Assembly (NCBI GenBank): GCA_003116875.1
Contig: BCKT01000010.1
Span: 1,150,823 to 1,214,822 of the forward strand
DNA length: 64,000 bases
Direction: 5' to 3'
DNA from: Takashimella koratensis
Lineage: Eukaryota; Basidiomycota; Tremellomycetes; Trichosporonales; Tetragoniomycetaceae
Position 1 is the first letter of the stretch, and every line of letters starts with the position of its first letter. The notes below the pieces were generated by a model that worked only from the letters and a program-made list of their open reading frames with translations, ran no database searches and was not told where the DNA came from. Below are positions 1-12,800 of this stretch, one piece after another. The position numbers and the translations under genes are program-made.

Positions 1-68
1 TGACCAGCGGCTGCTTGGTAAGACGATGCATGTTGAAAAGTGATGGATGCATGCTTCTTATCGATTTT

Positions 69-1451
69 TTAAACAAGAATCGGGTCCCCATTGTCGTTGA
101 ACAGAACTGGAACACCTTTACGGAACGAATGTTGAAGGGCCACAGCAATCCGAGCTGCTTCCAGGGCGTCATCGGGGACGAGAGACAACGCTACGAGTCG
201 TGAGCTCCTTCCACCTCGTTGGCGTAGCGTGATTAACTTACTTTTGTTTTCCAAGACACAGCTGGCGAACTCTTTCAGGTCTGCCACAAAGGAGTTCATG
301 TACAACACAAACGCGTCCGCGCTAGAATCATGTTGTTAGCTCGACGACGAGCCTCTCCGTAAAACATACGTAGTTTCGGTGCGGACGCCATGTTCGTCTC
401 GGATTTCGACTCGATTAGCAACTGAATTCTGTGCGGTCATTAGTTGATGGTTGCGAAGCGCCTTATTCACTCACTCCGTTGACAATGGCCGACCCTTTGG
501 TACCAAACAGTCGAGTCGCACTTTCAAATCCGTTCATCAACGTTCGACCGATATGGATTGTCAAGACCTTGCCGTTGGCAAATTCGACGAGGGCAAATCC
601 GTTGTCGGCGTCGCCATACTTTTCCAGATCGGAATAGACAGCGTTCTGGCCTACAGCGTAGACTCGGTTGACTTGCTTTTTCGGGTTGGAAATCCCCTCG
701 GTCACGTTCAAGTAGCAACGGGCGATATCAATCTGAAAATAGTGTAAGGATCTTGTGTTGGGACTAGCGCTGAACATACGTCGTGAACACCCATGTCGAC
801 GAAAATGCCACCCGATTGGGCCGAAAAGGAAACGAAAAAGCCTTGCAATTTAGTCATGTTCAATCTACCGCACCTACCCGAAGGGTCTTGCTTGTCCAGA
901 CAATCGGTCTGGACCGCATGTACTTCTCCGAGAGATCCCGACTTGACTAGCTGCATGGCGGCGCGGTACGACTCGTCGACTAGTTGATTAGACTCGATGA
1001 TGTCCAGTCACACAACTCACATCGGCGGCAAAACGGGACGAGAAACTTGAGATGGGGCTTTGTTTTCGCTTTGCTGACGACTTCTTTGGTGGTCTCGAGA
1101 TCTACCGCGATCGGTTTTTCGACCATCACGTGCTAGGGTGTAAGCTGAAATGTCTGCAGTCAAGCTTACAAGGTCGAGATCCAGAGCTCTTGTCACCAGA
1201 GGAGCATGAGTCGCGGTAGCAGTTGAGATGAGGACTGCCTCTGCACCGCTCTTCTGGAAGCACTCCTCGGGATCAGAGAAGAATGGAATGCCGATGAGGT
1301 TGTCGGCGGCCCACTTCTCCGCACCAGGTTTGGGATCACAAACTGCGACCAAATCGATGCGGGGCTGCGAGCTGATCAAGATCTGGGCGCGGATCGCGCC
1401 GAGTCTACCGATACCGAAGAGTGCGAGCTTGAGCTTCCTTTCGATAGCCAT
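69..1451 (-). CDS. Gfo/Idh/MocA-family oxidoreductase, inositol 2-dehydrogenase-like
   Basis: NAD(P)-dependent dehydrogenase of the Gfo/Idh/MocA family, most like myo-inositol 2-dehydrogenases, which oxidise a ring hydroxyl to a ketone in the cytosol. The start at 1451 is followed by a Rossmann fold with the dinucleotide motif GIGRLG near residue 10. The family lysine lies in EKPIAVDLETT, which becomes readable after removing a short intron at about 1133-1169. The catalytic Asp/His segment reads GIFVDMGVHDV, and the substrate domain follows with RVYAVGQNAVYSD. About five exons join in frame and end at a TAA at 69-71, so the gene looks intact. It is in the same orientation as the flavin monooxygenase gene upstream. 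The exact sugar or cyclitol substrate cannot be told from sequence; scyllo-inositol or another polyol is possible. Confidence 0.85.
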
Positions 1452-2021
1452 GGTGATATGTGTGCGGACGCTGACGACGAAGGGGTGCAACTCGAGACTT
1501 TTTATCTGAGGATCAGGCCGGGTATCTTTCACCGGAGCTTTCTCCACAGGAATTTTCTTGGCCGGAGGTGGAGGTGCCCCGGCGGCGGAGGGTGAGGGCG
1601 ATGTGACGCACGCAGCACCGGACTTTTCAAATCCCCGGTAACAAAAACCCGTTGCCACGTGTCCAAACTTTCAAAGCCGTTGGCCGTCTGCTACCAAAGA
1701 CTGCCATCATTTGGTGTGTCGATAGAGACCGTGATCTTAGATAGAGCCCGGGATGTTGCTGGCGTATCATTGCCTGCCTACTTGACGTGAATGAGCTTCG
1801 GAGCTCCCTTCCTTTGCCTGAAGAGCTTCTCTCGTCATTTTGACCTCTCCTCGTATATCTACATCCAAATGTCATCTGTTATGTCAGTTTGTACCTTCCC
1901 GAAGGGAGTCATGGAAATTTGCGATTTCTGGATCACCAAAAAGTCCGATGTCCTAACTAGTATGAAACAGTCGCATTCACTGGTAACAAATGTTCTATGG
2001 AGCGAGAGAGGGCAGAGTGAT
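1452..2021. other. Intergenic region, 570 bp
   Basis: This stretch lies between the 5' end of the inositol-dehydrogenase-like gene and the 3' end of the monooxygenase gene, both on the minus strand. It should hold the dehydrogenase promoter. No ORF with family resemblance and no repeat was seen. Confidence 0.5.
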
Positions 2022-4106
2022 CTAAGCCTTGTATGGAGCGGGAGAGATGCCCTCAAGAAGAGCCTTCAGGCGAAGCGCTACTCGCTTGGAGTGGTAACGA
2101 GTCAAGGGGAGATAACCAGCGAAGATCCAAAGGTTAGGAGCGCCTGACTCCTTATAAGCCGACTTGAGCTCGCCCTCCTCGTCAACGCCCCAGATAGGTC
2201 CGCACTGGTTGGCGATCTCGTCGCCGAGAGTTGCTCGCACCGAGTCGATCGTGTTCGAGAATCCAGTCGCAAAGACGACGAGATCGAACTCCCTCTCACG
2301 ACCGCCCGAAAGAATGACCTTGTCTTTCGTGAAGCGCTCGACGAAGCCCTGCTCGACCTTGATGTTGCCATCGATGATCTGCTTGCAAGCGCCTGCCTCG
2401 AAATAGAAGCCACCGTTGCGAGTGGAACCCAGAGTCTGGTTTCCGGTACCCCGCTGTCCCCGATACGTCTTGAACCCACGAGCGTGGAGACCGTCGAGAA
2501 GCTCTTGGTCCAGCTTCTCGAGGACCTCGGCGTTGCGTCGACCCATCTCTTCAGCCGGGCCGACAGGCATCGATTGCGCCAGACGATCAACCTCCTCGAG
2601 GTTGGGACGAACACCATTCTTTGGCTCGTAGCTACCGATGGCGCGAGGAACAGAGTGGGTCAGTGACATGACGTAGGTCGGCGAGCGTTGGAGGATCGTA
2701 ACATCAATGCCAAAACGGGCGCAGTCGTAGGCAGTGTCGAATCCAGAGGAAGACGTGCCGACGACAAGGACCTTCTTTCCCACCCAGCTGCGTGCACTGT
2801 CGTGTGCGGTAGAGTGACGGTAGACGCCGCCTTGCCATTCGGCCATTCCCGGGATGACGGGAGTCATGGGGACACCGCAAAGAGAAGTCGCCATGACCTG
2901 ACCGTTCATCAGCGCATGGCCAGCAAGGATAAAAGGACACAACTTACAACATGTTTAGGTTTCAAAGTGCGAACCTCCTTGCCACCTTTGTTGACCTCAA
3001 CAGTCCACTTCCCCTGAGAGTCCTGCTGCGCCTTGGCAACAGTCGAGCTGGTCCACACCGGAAGCTCCATAGCCGACGCGTACCACTCCATGAAGTGTCC
3101 AAGCTTCTGGGCCGGAGTGTAAGTGGGCCAACGGTCGGGGAAAGGGAAGAAGGGGAAGTGGTCTGCCCAGTGGGGAAAATGAAGAGACAAGTATTCGTAG
3201 CGATCGCGCCAGACGGCACCAATCTTGACATCTCGCTCGACAATCAAGGCGGGGACGCCAAGAGCCTTCAGACGGGCGGCAAGGGCAAGACCGCTATGAG
3301 TGCTTGGTTAGCGGGGATCCTAAGAGTGTTTACATTTGGGTAAACTTACTTTTGTCCACCACCGACAATGAGAACGTCTGGCTCAATCGTGTCATCCTCC
3401 TTTGCTCGCTGCGTCTCCCAGCTGATAGGGCCGGTCATGTGGCCATCGAGCGGGTCGAGCTCAGGGAATTGGAGGAGTGTCTCGGCCACTGTGTGAACGG
3501 TCCAGAGGCGCCAGCCTTCGGTAGTAAACACAGCGTTAATGACAGCCGAGGCATTGACCAGCTCCGTGTCAAACGAGACAGTGAACTGCAAGTACGCGAT
3601 GTCGGGATAGGGCCTTTGGATAGACGGTGCAGGCGACAAGAAACGGAAGTTCTTGGCAGAAGTGGAAGGCAGGAGGTCATTCGCAGCTTTCAAGATGTTT
3701 TCGCGAAAGTTGAACGTCCTGTAGTCCCAAGTGAAAGCGAGCTTGTCTCGCCAGACGCCTTGTAACCAGTAAGCAGTGCCACTTTGCAGCTTTTCGGGCT
3801 CGACTCACCATAATCCAGGAACATATCCGCAAACCCCTTGGGGTTGTTTTGCCCCAGAAAAGTAGCGAGACGGTCAGTCAGAGTCTGCGCCTCCTTCACA
3901 GGGTCGACGGTTGCCGGGATGTCGAGGCCGAGAACGTCAATGGTCGGAAGAGCGTGGTTGTACTTGAAGTCGTACATGTAGTTGTCGGCGATAGGGGGCG
4001 TGGGAGTCTGCTCCAACTCGACTTGACCGTCGACAACCTTGGCCTTGAGATCGGCGATGCTAACGCCGCCAGCGGTAACCGGCTCAGAAACGGCAGTGGG
4101 CGACAT
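2022..4106 (-). CDS. FAD-dependent monooxygenase (FMO type) with N-terminal extension
   Basis: Flavin-containing monooxygenase that would use NADPH and O2 to oxygenate a small substrate. After a roughly 200-residue N-terminal region that looks like an NTF2/SnoaL fold (DRLATFLGQNNPKGF, then FTWDYRTFNFREN), the FAD Rossmann motif appears as VLIVGGGQSGLALAARL. The FMO fingerprint is visible as WQGGVYRHS, the NADPH motif as VLVVGTSSSGFD, and the C-terminal ATG motif as VVFATGFSNT. The preferred ATG is at 4104-4106 (MSPTAVSEP); an upstream in-frame Met at 4139 is the alternative. Four exons join across short introns near 3805, 3345 and 2945. The stop TAG is at 2022-2024. It is divergent from a Zn2Cys6 regulator across a 473-bp promoter region, which makes that regulator a candidate controller. 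Substrate unknown. Confidence 0.85.
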
Positions 4107-4579
4107 GATGATTGGTGAGGGAAGTTGTGAGAGGGGCAAGTGGGACGATAGAACGTCAGTCCTGCATCGTGTCGCCGAGCTTTATACATCTGTCTGTCGC
4201 CGTCGACCTGGAGGACAACGTCGAGACCTCGGACGCCATCGGAGTCGGGAATATCGGAGCTACGATACTATGATGCAATGCCACGAAGGCCAAAATGTGG
4301 GGAACTCATACCCCGGGTTTTGAATGGGCCACTCCAGCAAAGAGCGGCGCCGGAGCACCGGAGAAAAGCGAGGGGGACTTTAGCAGAGGCTGCTAAACGC
4401 TGGCAATTAAAACGCCCGACAGGGACAGATCAAGTTCACCCACAAGCATCGGACTTTTCGACTTTGCATACTCACTTTGTCGTCCTCCTTATTCCCGATC
4501 CACTCCGTCTTTCATCTGCTCTCCGCTATACCCAGAATCTGTGTCTAGAACGCCTGTAACGCTTGTCGATCAACACAGC
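4107..4579. promoter_or_regulatory. Divergent promoter region, monooxygenase / Zn2Cys6 regulator
   Basis: A 473-bp gap between two divergently read start codons. CGG-containing words cluster here, including a tandem CCGGAG pair around 4349-4362 and ATCGGAG near 4252, but no clean inverted CGG-Nx-CCG site was found. Confidence 0.4.
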
Positions 4580-7500
4580 ATGCCAGAGGCTACACGCTGT
4601 TCTAGTGAATCCAACCCTTCAGCCGATGCGGATTTTCGTCGACCGATTAAGAAACGCAAACAACGGCCCCAGTATAGCTGTGAGGGTGAGTCTAGCGGGA
4701 ACGTGTTAGTTCTTCGACAGTTTATTGAGGTCTGCAGAATGCCGACGACTCAAGATGAAGTGTGACCGTCAGGGTAGGTCGAAAAGCAAGATATGTGAAG
4801 CTAATGTCAGTGCCCTGTTCGAACTGCAAACGGCGACATAGAACAGCCGAGTGCATCGAGAACCCCGCAGGCCAACCCACAAACAGGTGCGCTTAATCTC
4901 CGTGATCAGATCTGACAGAACTCGAAGAGATGAAGAGTCCCAGCGTTCGCCGATCCCATGGAATGAGAAACACAGCCGGGACACACCACCTGATTACCAT
5001 CCTACCGACACTTCAGTCGCGGCAACAAACTCCACCAGGCATCGTCAAGAGTTCGTCAACCCGTCGCCTTCTGGTCTACCATTTTCCCTCACGAGCCAAA
5101 GCACTGTCTCAGATCCCCTTCTCATCCATACTACCCAGGATGGTATCCACCGGCCGGTAGGACATGCGGTACCCCCAATGGGCAGAAATCCCTCGCTGGA
5201 TCCGATGGGATCGACACGCTTACAGCCCGTGGAATCTTCCGCGTCTTACGAGCTACCATCCGGATCATCGAATCTTCCAATCGCCGACCTCGGAGACCCA
5301 CACGCTGATAGCGGGTTTGGAACTCTTGTGCTCAGTCACGATGGTCGATCTAAATATCTGGGACCTACAGCTGCAAGCGAATGGTTGAAAGATGTAGGTT
5401 GCATCGTTCTACACCTTGGGGATCGCTCATACCATAGTACAGTCTGAAACTCAAGACGTGCTGGAGACGCCCGTCATCTCCCGAGCTCCGTCCCCCGGCT
5501 TGCATGCGGTCGGGCACCCACCACGCTCTGACATGTCTCCATCGATCCCACCGATCGCGTTTCCGTTCAACTTATCGTCAAGTCATATAAGTACCTCGGA
5601 GCTCTTGGCAAGACTACCTCCAAAAGAAGAAGCATTCGTTCTTATCGATTCATACTATCGCTATTGCGCTTGGCAGTAAGTACAAGCAAATGATTCGGGC
5701 GGCCTAAATTTCCACTCAGCCATGACGTGGTCCCGAAAAGCGGGTTTTTATCGACTTTTGATCGCGTTTTTTCCTGGACCGCTGGTAACGACATTCTCTC
5801 CCCTGTCAATGCACAGGAGTTGGCACTCGTTTACATCGTAATGGCACAAGGAACTCTGTTCAACCTAGAAATGCCGAATAACGACTCGTCTGCCGAGGAT
5901 TGGCTTCATCTTTCGGAGCGCGCTCTTGTCAAAGGAAATTTCTTTTCAAACAATACTATTCCTGCGGTTCAGACACTGGTGAATCCTTCATTCAGAAGAC
6001 AAGCTGAAACTCGTAGCATCTCATGGCCCACTATCACTTGTGAGTGTTTGTCATCTCCCAGAGCCAGATATTTATGATCGGATGAGGCATATCGACAAAG
6101 GACGGCGAGGGGATTACGCGTGGCCATTGTGGGGACTTGCTATGAGGTTGATTCAAGCGGTAAGAAATGTGACCATCCATGATGAGCCCTCAACTTATCT
6201 GCGTGCAGATGGGTATGCACAGAGATGGTGCCAGATGGAATCTCCCCCACGAGGTGGTCGAGGAGAGAAGAAAAGTGTTTTGGGAATGCAACGCCGCCGA
6301 CACCTTTCAGGTGAGCCTCTCAGATCCTGCTCTTTACTGACCGATGAAGGCACATTGCTTTTCCAGGCCGTTAGTTGCCAGGCCAATGATTCCACTAACC
6401 AGTAGATGCACAATCAACCCCGAGCATTGCGATACAGCATTTCCGTCAGTACCATTGTCACCCTTGGGAGAGAAAGGGTACACTATCCTGCGATTTGAGC
6501 TGTCGAGGCTATCTGGAGAGTATGTACCGAATTTGACCAAGAACTGACACCAGAATTCTCAGTTTGGCACAAAAGGTGCAGCGTCCACCCTACTCGATTG
6601 TCTTGGAACTTCATTCACGCGCGTAAGTATGAAGACCTCGACACCTGCTAATTGCACAGATGCGCATTTGAACAAAACCTACCTTTCTCTCTCCGATGTC
6701 GTGCTGCCATGTTGGCTACTCCTTCCCGTTTCGCCGATCCATCTGCCGCTATCGCAGCCTCCCCGGAGCCATCAAAACGATCTATGGCGTTATCTTTTCA
6801 AGTCAGTAGTAACTCGCTGATGGCAATAACACGGATGCTCACTATTCTTAGCAAACCAGCTTGGCGTTGAACATCTCAGAAACCATCATCTTCCTACATC
6901 GCCCGTATTACGCAAAAGCACTATATTCATCAGAATCCGAGGACCGAGTCCGATCGATGTACGGTCCTTCATATTTAGCGGTCATTGAACGATGCGCAGT
7001 ACGTTCTCCTCACCCACCTCTTGGCTACTGCTGACCATCCAGGTTATCATCTCTATGGTTGCAGACATTCACTCTCGGTTTCCAGCTGTCAGCATAAGGC
7101 AATGGCATCTCTGGGTACGTCGATGGAGATTGGGATAAACTAATGGTTTAGTATCACGTTTTCAACTCGGCGGTCTGTGTCGGTACTTTGATCTTGCGGG
7201 ATCCCCACAACGCTTTGGCTGGCTTTGTCCTGGCTCAAATCGACTCCGCCATTCAACTCCTAACCATGCTCATTCAAAGTGGCGCGGCGTCGGAGCGACC
7301 AAGTAAAAATCTAGAATGGCTACTCAAGTTGCGGGCTCGAGCTACTGCCAAGATGGCATTATCTAAAGCCGGAGAAAGCAATTTAGCAATCGATCACAAC
7401 GACGACACAGATGACAGTGACGACGTGGAGCTTTTGGGCTGGAGGACTAGGCTAGTGGAACGCGCGAGTCAAAATCAGCACTCTGCCAAAACTATCCTCT

Positions 7501-7853
7501 CCCCAGCCACAAACGATGGGTCTTTGGGCACCGACAAGATCACTGAGGGCCAGGTTGACGCGCTATTATCGGCTTTCCCGGCTCGTCCCATACAACTAGA
7601 TAACGGTATCAGCCCCAGCCAGGCGGCATTGGAGTCATCGACTGACTCTTTGGTGAGTCGAGATGTTGGACACCACTGACGGGTGCGAAGCTGCATGAGT
7701 TTTGGGACCCCATGATGTTGCAGGACGTCTTTGGTGGTTCGGCAACTGACGTATCAAACGTGAGTCACGCTGTTACAGCGCTCACTAACCCAAAAGGCTT
7801 TCGGAAACAATTGGTGGGAGGATGGTAATGAGCCTCAATTCGGTGAAACTTAA
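4580..7853 (+). CDS. Zn2Cys6 fungal transcription factor
   Basis: DNA-binding regulator with an N-terminal binuclear zinc cluster and a fungal-specific regulatory domain. Splicing two introns (about 4686-4739 and 4775-4811) gives CEECRRLKMKCDRQVPCSNC followed by KRRHRTAEC, with all six cysteines at normal spacing. The middle region contains helical segments usual for the Fungal_trans domain (LNISETIIFLHRPYYAKAL, and VIISMVADIHSRFPAV). The C-terminus is acidic (DDTDDSDDVELL) and ends, after two more mini-introns, in LHEFWDPMMLQDVFGG and NNWWEDGNEPQFGET with TAA at 7851-7853, plausible as an acidic/aromatic activation tail. It is divergent from the flavin monooxygenase and convergent with the next regulator. 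Target genes are not known. About ten introns make the internal exons uncertain, but both ends are well defined. Confidence 0.85.
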
Positions 7854-8025
7854 GCCTATTTGCCAAGAAGAATGCTCATCGGCAGGTGCCATCTCGACCC
7901 CCACTAGTTTTACCACGTCCATAATGGACTCGTTGAATACATCCAGGATGCATAGCCTGTAGCGCCAGATTCCACCGTCCATCATTCACACCCAATTAAC
8001 TGTGTGCTCCAAATCGAGCAAAACC

Positions 8026-10518
8026 TCATTCACCCGAAAAGTCCCATAGAAAAGGAAGATGAGCCGACGCCTGATCGCTCAATGTGAATGAAGGCAGCGC
8101 ATCTTGAGACGTGAACGCTCGTAAAAGCTGTGAAGGCAACTCTTGAGCTGCCGACGCGGCGTCGAGAACCATTGGCGAGACCCGCTGTGCCGAATCACCA
8201 ACTGATGAATGAGAAGGCTCCTTCGGTGTTACAGGTGTCAAGCCGGCTGGGAGTACCAAGAGTGCTTCATTCGGGGACAAAGTGTTGGTTTGCTCGTCGA
8301 TCTGTCGCCGCCGAGACAGTTCGTAGCGCCAAAACGAGGCGTCAAAGTCGAACTCTGCGTCTGCTCGGTCTAGAGACTCGACTTTGCTGTACCACGTCAG
8401 GATTTGACCCGGATACCACTTACTCTAACACCGCCATAATGTCCTCGTCCATGACCTCGTCCAGAAAGCCCAAGCGTACCATTCGGTTGACTGCTTCGGG
8501 ATACTGAAACGCATTCGTGAGTAAAACAACAGAGCTGGGACTTACAAGCAGGGTCACCAGCGCACATGTTTTTGCAAGTTCGCGGATCGTATACAACAGC
8601 GGTCGTAACGACAAGCTGATCTTTTGTCGAGGGATGACCGGGTATGAACTCTCTTTTGCTTGATGCAGAGGTTGGAATAACAAAACTGTTCATGGTAAGC
8701 TTTTTCATCTCTCACACACACCTTCTAGGGCGTTATACGCGTGACACGCGATCTGAGGATCCAACGGGACACCGTACTCGATCGCGTCTGACAGAATGTT
8801 GCTTAGTTCCTCGGACAATCGAATGAGTTCTTCTCTCTGGTGAGGAATGTCGTTGGTGCCACTAGGCATGAAAGGCGCAGCCGCAATTCGGAGAAACGCC
8901 AAATGCCGCCCGCATGTGTTCCGAAAGACGTGTAAATGGATGAACATTGGTAGTTGATCCTTGTAACTATGACAGTGCGTCCGCGAATACTTCATGTGAG
9001 GTGGCAGAGTGCCGAGAAGAAGCTCGGCTGCCCGCTCCGCTTCACAAACGCCAGCATACAGTCGCTCACGATCTGGTTCCTTTGCTTGTATAGCGAAATA
9101 GCCGGATGCCAACAGCTGCCGCGCGTTCATTGCGCGCAACAGATGGGCTTCTAGCCCCAATCGTGAGATACGGTTGATACCTGGGTGGCTGGGCTGTAAA
9201 GATTCGGTCACAATCTCTTCGTGATGTGCGAACGAAGACGCGTCGCAAGGGAGGCGAAGGGTCATGGAGTCGTCACGGATGGCGGAGTACCCAACTCGAC
9301 CGCCATCGATCGTCGCGTCCAGAAAGTAGACCGCCCAAGCCAGCCGTCGGAGACTTTCGCTGCTCAACAACGGCTTAGGAGCTGACCGTGACCATTCGTC
9401 GAGGATGTGCAAGCGTAGGAAGGTCATCATTCTGCAGATCAGATACAGCTTGATGACTCGGCACTCACCGCACACAGACTCCTGCTAGAATCCAGCCGTA
9501 GGAGTAATTTCCCCGGAGAAACTCGTAATGATGACAAAGCACAGCTTCCTTGAAAAGTCAGACAGAGTCCATCGCACGCAGACCTACCATCAGCTCTACA
9601 GCTCCGAAATCGGATGAAATGAGTGAGATAAACGTCGCTCCTGCCGCAGACGCCCAACCATCGGCAACATCGATACGGGATGAGCTCCTGAAAGTGTTCC
9701 CAAATCTGTACACAGGCGTTAGCTAGCACGCTGAGACACGGAGTAAACGTACCTCAAAGCATTGGCGGCCATGACAGAGGTCAGCCGTGGCGGCGCTCGT
9801 CCATTGTCGAAGAGTTCGAAGAAATCCTGCTCGTGTACAAATGAGAGGCAGCCGAAATCTGGTCCATAGTTACTCTTCATCCCAAAGGCTTGAACTTACG
9901 ATGTATCGAGGCGAAGTAGAGTTGTAGTAACGACCTGATGTTTTGAGTCTCACTCAGCTCTTTAGGTAGATCTTGTCGATACAACGACAGGCTCTCAGAT
10001 TGACCGCTTGATTCGGAATGGCTTTGCAACGGCGGTGGTTCCAAACGTGCAGTCGATCGTTGCCCTACGTGCTGGCCCATCGAGACATCACCACGCCTCA
10101 CCCGTATTTGGCTCGCCCTTTCGCTCTGCAACGTCCATTGACATGATATCGACAGAGCTTGGCAGCGTGCGCAAGTGGAGGTGTCGCCTGATACAGGCCC
10201 CGTACATTTCATCTGCTAGTGTCAACTAGGACTAAACTCAAGCCCTACCTTGTGATTCCGGCAGAAATCACAGCTTTTCAACCCACGGAGATAGGGCTGG
10301 CGGCGTTCTAAGATTTCGGAAGGGACGGGATAGTGACATTTGATGTTCCTTGCACGGCATCGTTGACATTCTGGATGTTGTTCGTCGCATTTGACCTGGC
10401 AGAACGTCAGGACGTCGCGTACCCTCAGAGGCAGATCTGTAAACGTACTCACTTTGCTTCTTCGACACCCTACACACCCTAACCGAGAGCGTACAGGACC
10501 TGTTTTGGGGCTACTCAT
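8026..10518 (-). CDS. Transcription factor with two tandem Zn2Cys6 clusters
   Basis: Fungal regulator whose N-terminus encodes two consecutive binuclear zinc clusters. Cluster 1 reads CVGCRRSK-VKCDEQHPECQRC and ends RARNIKC; cluster 2 reads CDFCRNHK-MKC, then a nine-residue gap, then CARCQALSISC. Each cluster is interrupted by a short phase-0 intron at the same place, directly after the CxxCRxxK half (about 10399-10454 and 10212-10247), which suggests duplication of one exon-intron-exon unit. Downstream is the fungal-specific regulatory domain, with the usual LRRLAWAVYFLD motif near 9340, followed by conserved helices (LGLEAHLLRAMNARQLL). Start ATG is at 10516-10518 (MSSPKTGPVRSR) and the stop is at 8026-8028. 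It is convergent with the preceding regulator and has a long gene-free region upstream. Regulatory target unknown. Confidence 0.85.
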
Positions 10519-11536
10519 GGTGACGATGTAGACATCCAACAGGTGAACATGAAGGTGTGCGGCTCGGTTCGCGACTGGCGACCTCGGTGTCGCTTTACAC
10601 CGACTCAAATTTACCGGCAATAGTCCCTAGCCGAAGAGCGGATGCTTTTTTTTGGCGCTGTTGTCGGGTTCGGCTGGCTTTCTTCAACCCCACAAACACA
10701 AACAATGCACCGAGAGTAAACTATGCAGCAGCTGCACAAGCTCAAGCCCCTTCAACCTCGGCAGAGTCCGAGGCTCTTTCACTCACGCGTTGGCTTCTCC
10801 AAACAATTTCAAATGTCCGAAAATTGAGGACTTGGGGATCCTTTGCTCGGTACCCAGCGCCCGCCTGGGTGTCTGGTGTTCGGGATTTTGGGCCTATGAT
10901 GCATCCGACCTTCTTGCGGCCTTACCCCTCTGCTTTCCTCTGCCTCTCCCGGCGGTGATTGAGGGGGTGGGCTACGTGTGCCACCCGGTCTTGCCGGAGA
11001 AACTGTTCAAGACTGCGCAGGTTGCGTTCAGATAATTCATATTAATGCAGCGTTACATTTCAACCGTGTTGCGCAGGGCTTACTTATTGTCTTGGTGATT
11101 GGACTGAGCTTTGTTTGTGAGGTCCATCCAATTGTGTCGGATGGTGTGCACAATCATGTGCACAACACCGCACAGACCTCCTTGGGTGCCGGGCTGAGAC
11201 TTTTTCTTCTTTTTCTTCTCTCTTATAATCCCCCACGCACGTCAAATCGACATCCAGCATGATCTACAAACCCAATTTTTGACAAGTGCCATGGCTCCAC
11301 AGGCGGACCATTCATTGGGGATTGACTCTATTTTCGACGCGTGTTGGGTAAAACCATGTTGGCTTGCTTTAGACCCAAGTCCATTCACGTTTATGTGTAT
11401 CCCGGCAACAAACAATGAACGAAGATGCAGAGCCGTTCAAATATTAGCTGAGTCTCCACAAACGTCCACTATCTACAAGTGGTTATCGTCGTCAAAGTGA
11501 AAGGGAATTGACACGTCGTAGAAGCCATACAAATTG

Positions 11537-11606
11537 CTAGGTGGCAATCGAGGTATTAATTGAAACGATGAAGGCCGGCAGAGCACTACTCAAATCACTA
11601 CTCCGA
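11537..11606 (+). repeat. Repeat copy A (outer inverted pair, left arm)
   Basis: Begins CTAGGTGGCAA and ends GGCAGAGCACTACTCAAA followed by TCACTACTCCGA. Its two ends match the reverse complement of copy D at 13017-13082 closely (about 11 and 30 bases), while the middle has diverged. Confidence 0.65.
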
Positions 11607-12077
11607 CAGTGTCTGGAGATGATTCCCCAGAGTATTCTCAAGTTCTCACACAGTGTTAGCAATCAAATGGGGACCGTGTGTCAAATTTGCTTCTCTCGGT
11701 GCATAAATCTTGTTCTGAAAGATGACGAAACGCTAGAATAAAAGACACATCCACAACTTTCATTTTTTGCGGGCCGTTTGTGAATTGACGGTACATTTCC
11801 GGATTCACTGCCCTGGAAATGATCTTTTTTCCCGGTGTTGTAGACCAATGCAAATTTCACAAAGGTCAATCAATGGCTGTCGATCTAGTCCTCGCCCTCG
11901 ACGAACCGTGCTGTAAGCTACAGGAATAACCAGGCTGCAAATGATAAGAGATGTGGCAATTGATGAATCTGTTGAGCAAGTACATACAGCTTTCATCCAA
12001 ACCATGTACCTTGTTGAAATTGAAGGTGAGATATCGAAGGTGAAAAGATATGAGACGTCATGGAACTCTATGACTCC

Positions 12078-12132
12078 TCAGGCGGTACCTTACACGTAAT
12101 CAAGCAGAGCACTATTTAAGAGCACTACTCCT
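12078..12132 (+). repeat. Repeat copy B (inner inverted pair, left arm)
   Basis: Contains CAGGCGGTACC, ACACGTAATCAA and AGAGCACTACTC in the same order as the reverse complement of copy C. It is more diverged than copies A and D. Confidence 0.5.
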
Positions 12133-12675
12133 ACACGGCACAACGTGTATACAAACGTTTGCGTCAGAAAGTGGTATAGCAAAGAAGTTGAAGGCTACGT
12201 TGTGCGGATTTCCGTTGGTAGCCAGGCAGCTTGAAGAAAACAACCGCATCCATCTTTTCCTTTCTTTTTCTTCTCATTATCGCGACGTATCAGTATCGGA
12301 AATGCGGGTAGTGGGAGGATTGAATTTGGTTTCAACAGTGGAAATCGCATTTGGAATTGATAGTTTGCTCGAACTTCTTCCTCGCCATTGTGAATGGGGA
12401 TTCATCTCCAGCCGCTCGGTGGTGCTGGACATATGTATATAGATCTGCATACAGGAGGGTATGACAAGAACAATAAGAACCAGGTTGTAGAGTACCGAAA
12501 AACCACGGCGAAGTAGTACTAGTTTTCGCAGCATTGCTTTGTGTTGTGATTCATAGTGGTAACTAGAACTCGATATAGCAACTCCAGCACCGACTTTCTA
12601 GCTGTTTCTATTACCCTCTTCATTCCTGCATGTAACTGTGTCTCTCTACTCGGTCGGACGACGAGTTTACACTCT

Positions 12676-12800
12676 GAGTAGTGCTCGGCAACATGAATTC
12701 AAATTACGTGTTATTTGCCACCTGGCATGTTTTTTCGCTTTTGCGTCGTCTCATCTCTGTTCCCCTTTGATGTATTGCCTTCTACTTCTATATCTGGTGA
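12676..12800 (-). repeat. Repeat copy C (inner inverted pair, right arm)
   Basis: Starts GAGTAGTGCTC and includes ATTTGCCACCTGG, then GCTTTTGCGTCG and TTGATGTATTGCC. The same blocks occur in the same order in copy D, so C and D form a diverged direct repeat about 355 bp apart, while C is inverted relative to A and B. Confidence 0.6.

Noticed and set aside
11144..11170. Imperfect palindrome around GTGCACAATCATGTGCAC
   Set aside because: Short, with mismatched outer arms, and not connected to any gene or to the A-D repeats; likely chance in low-complexity sequence.
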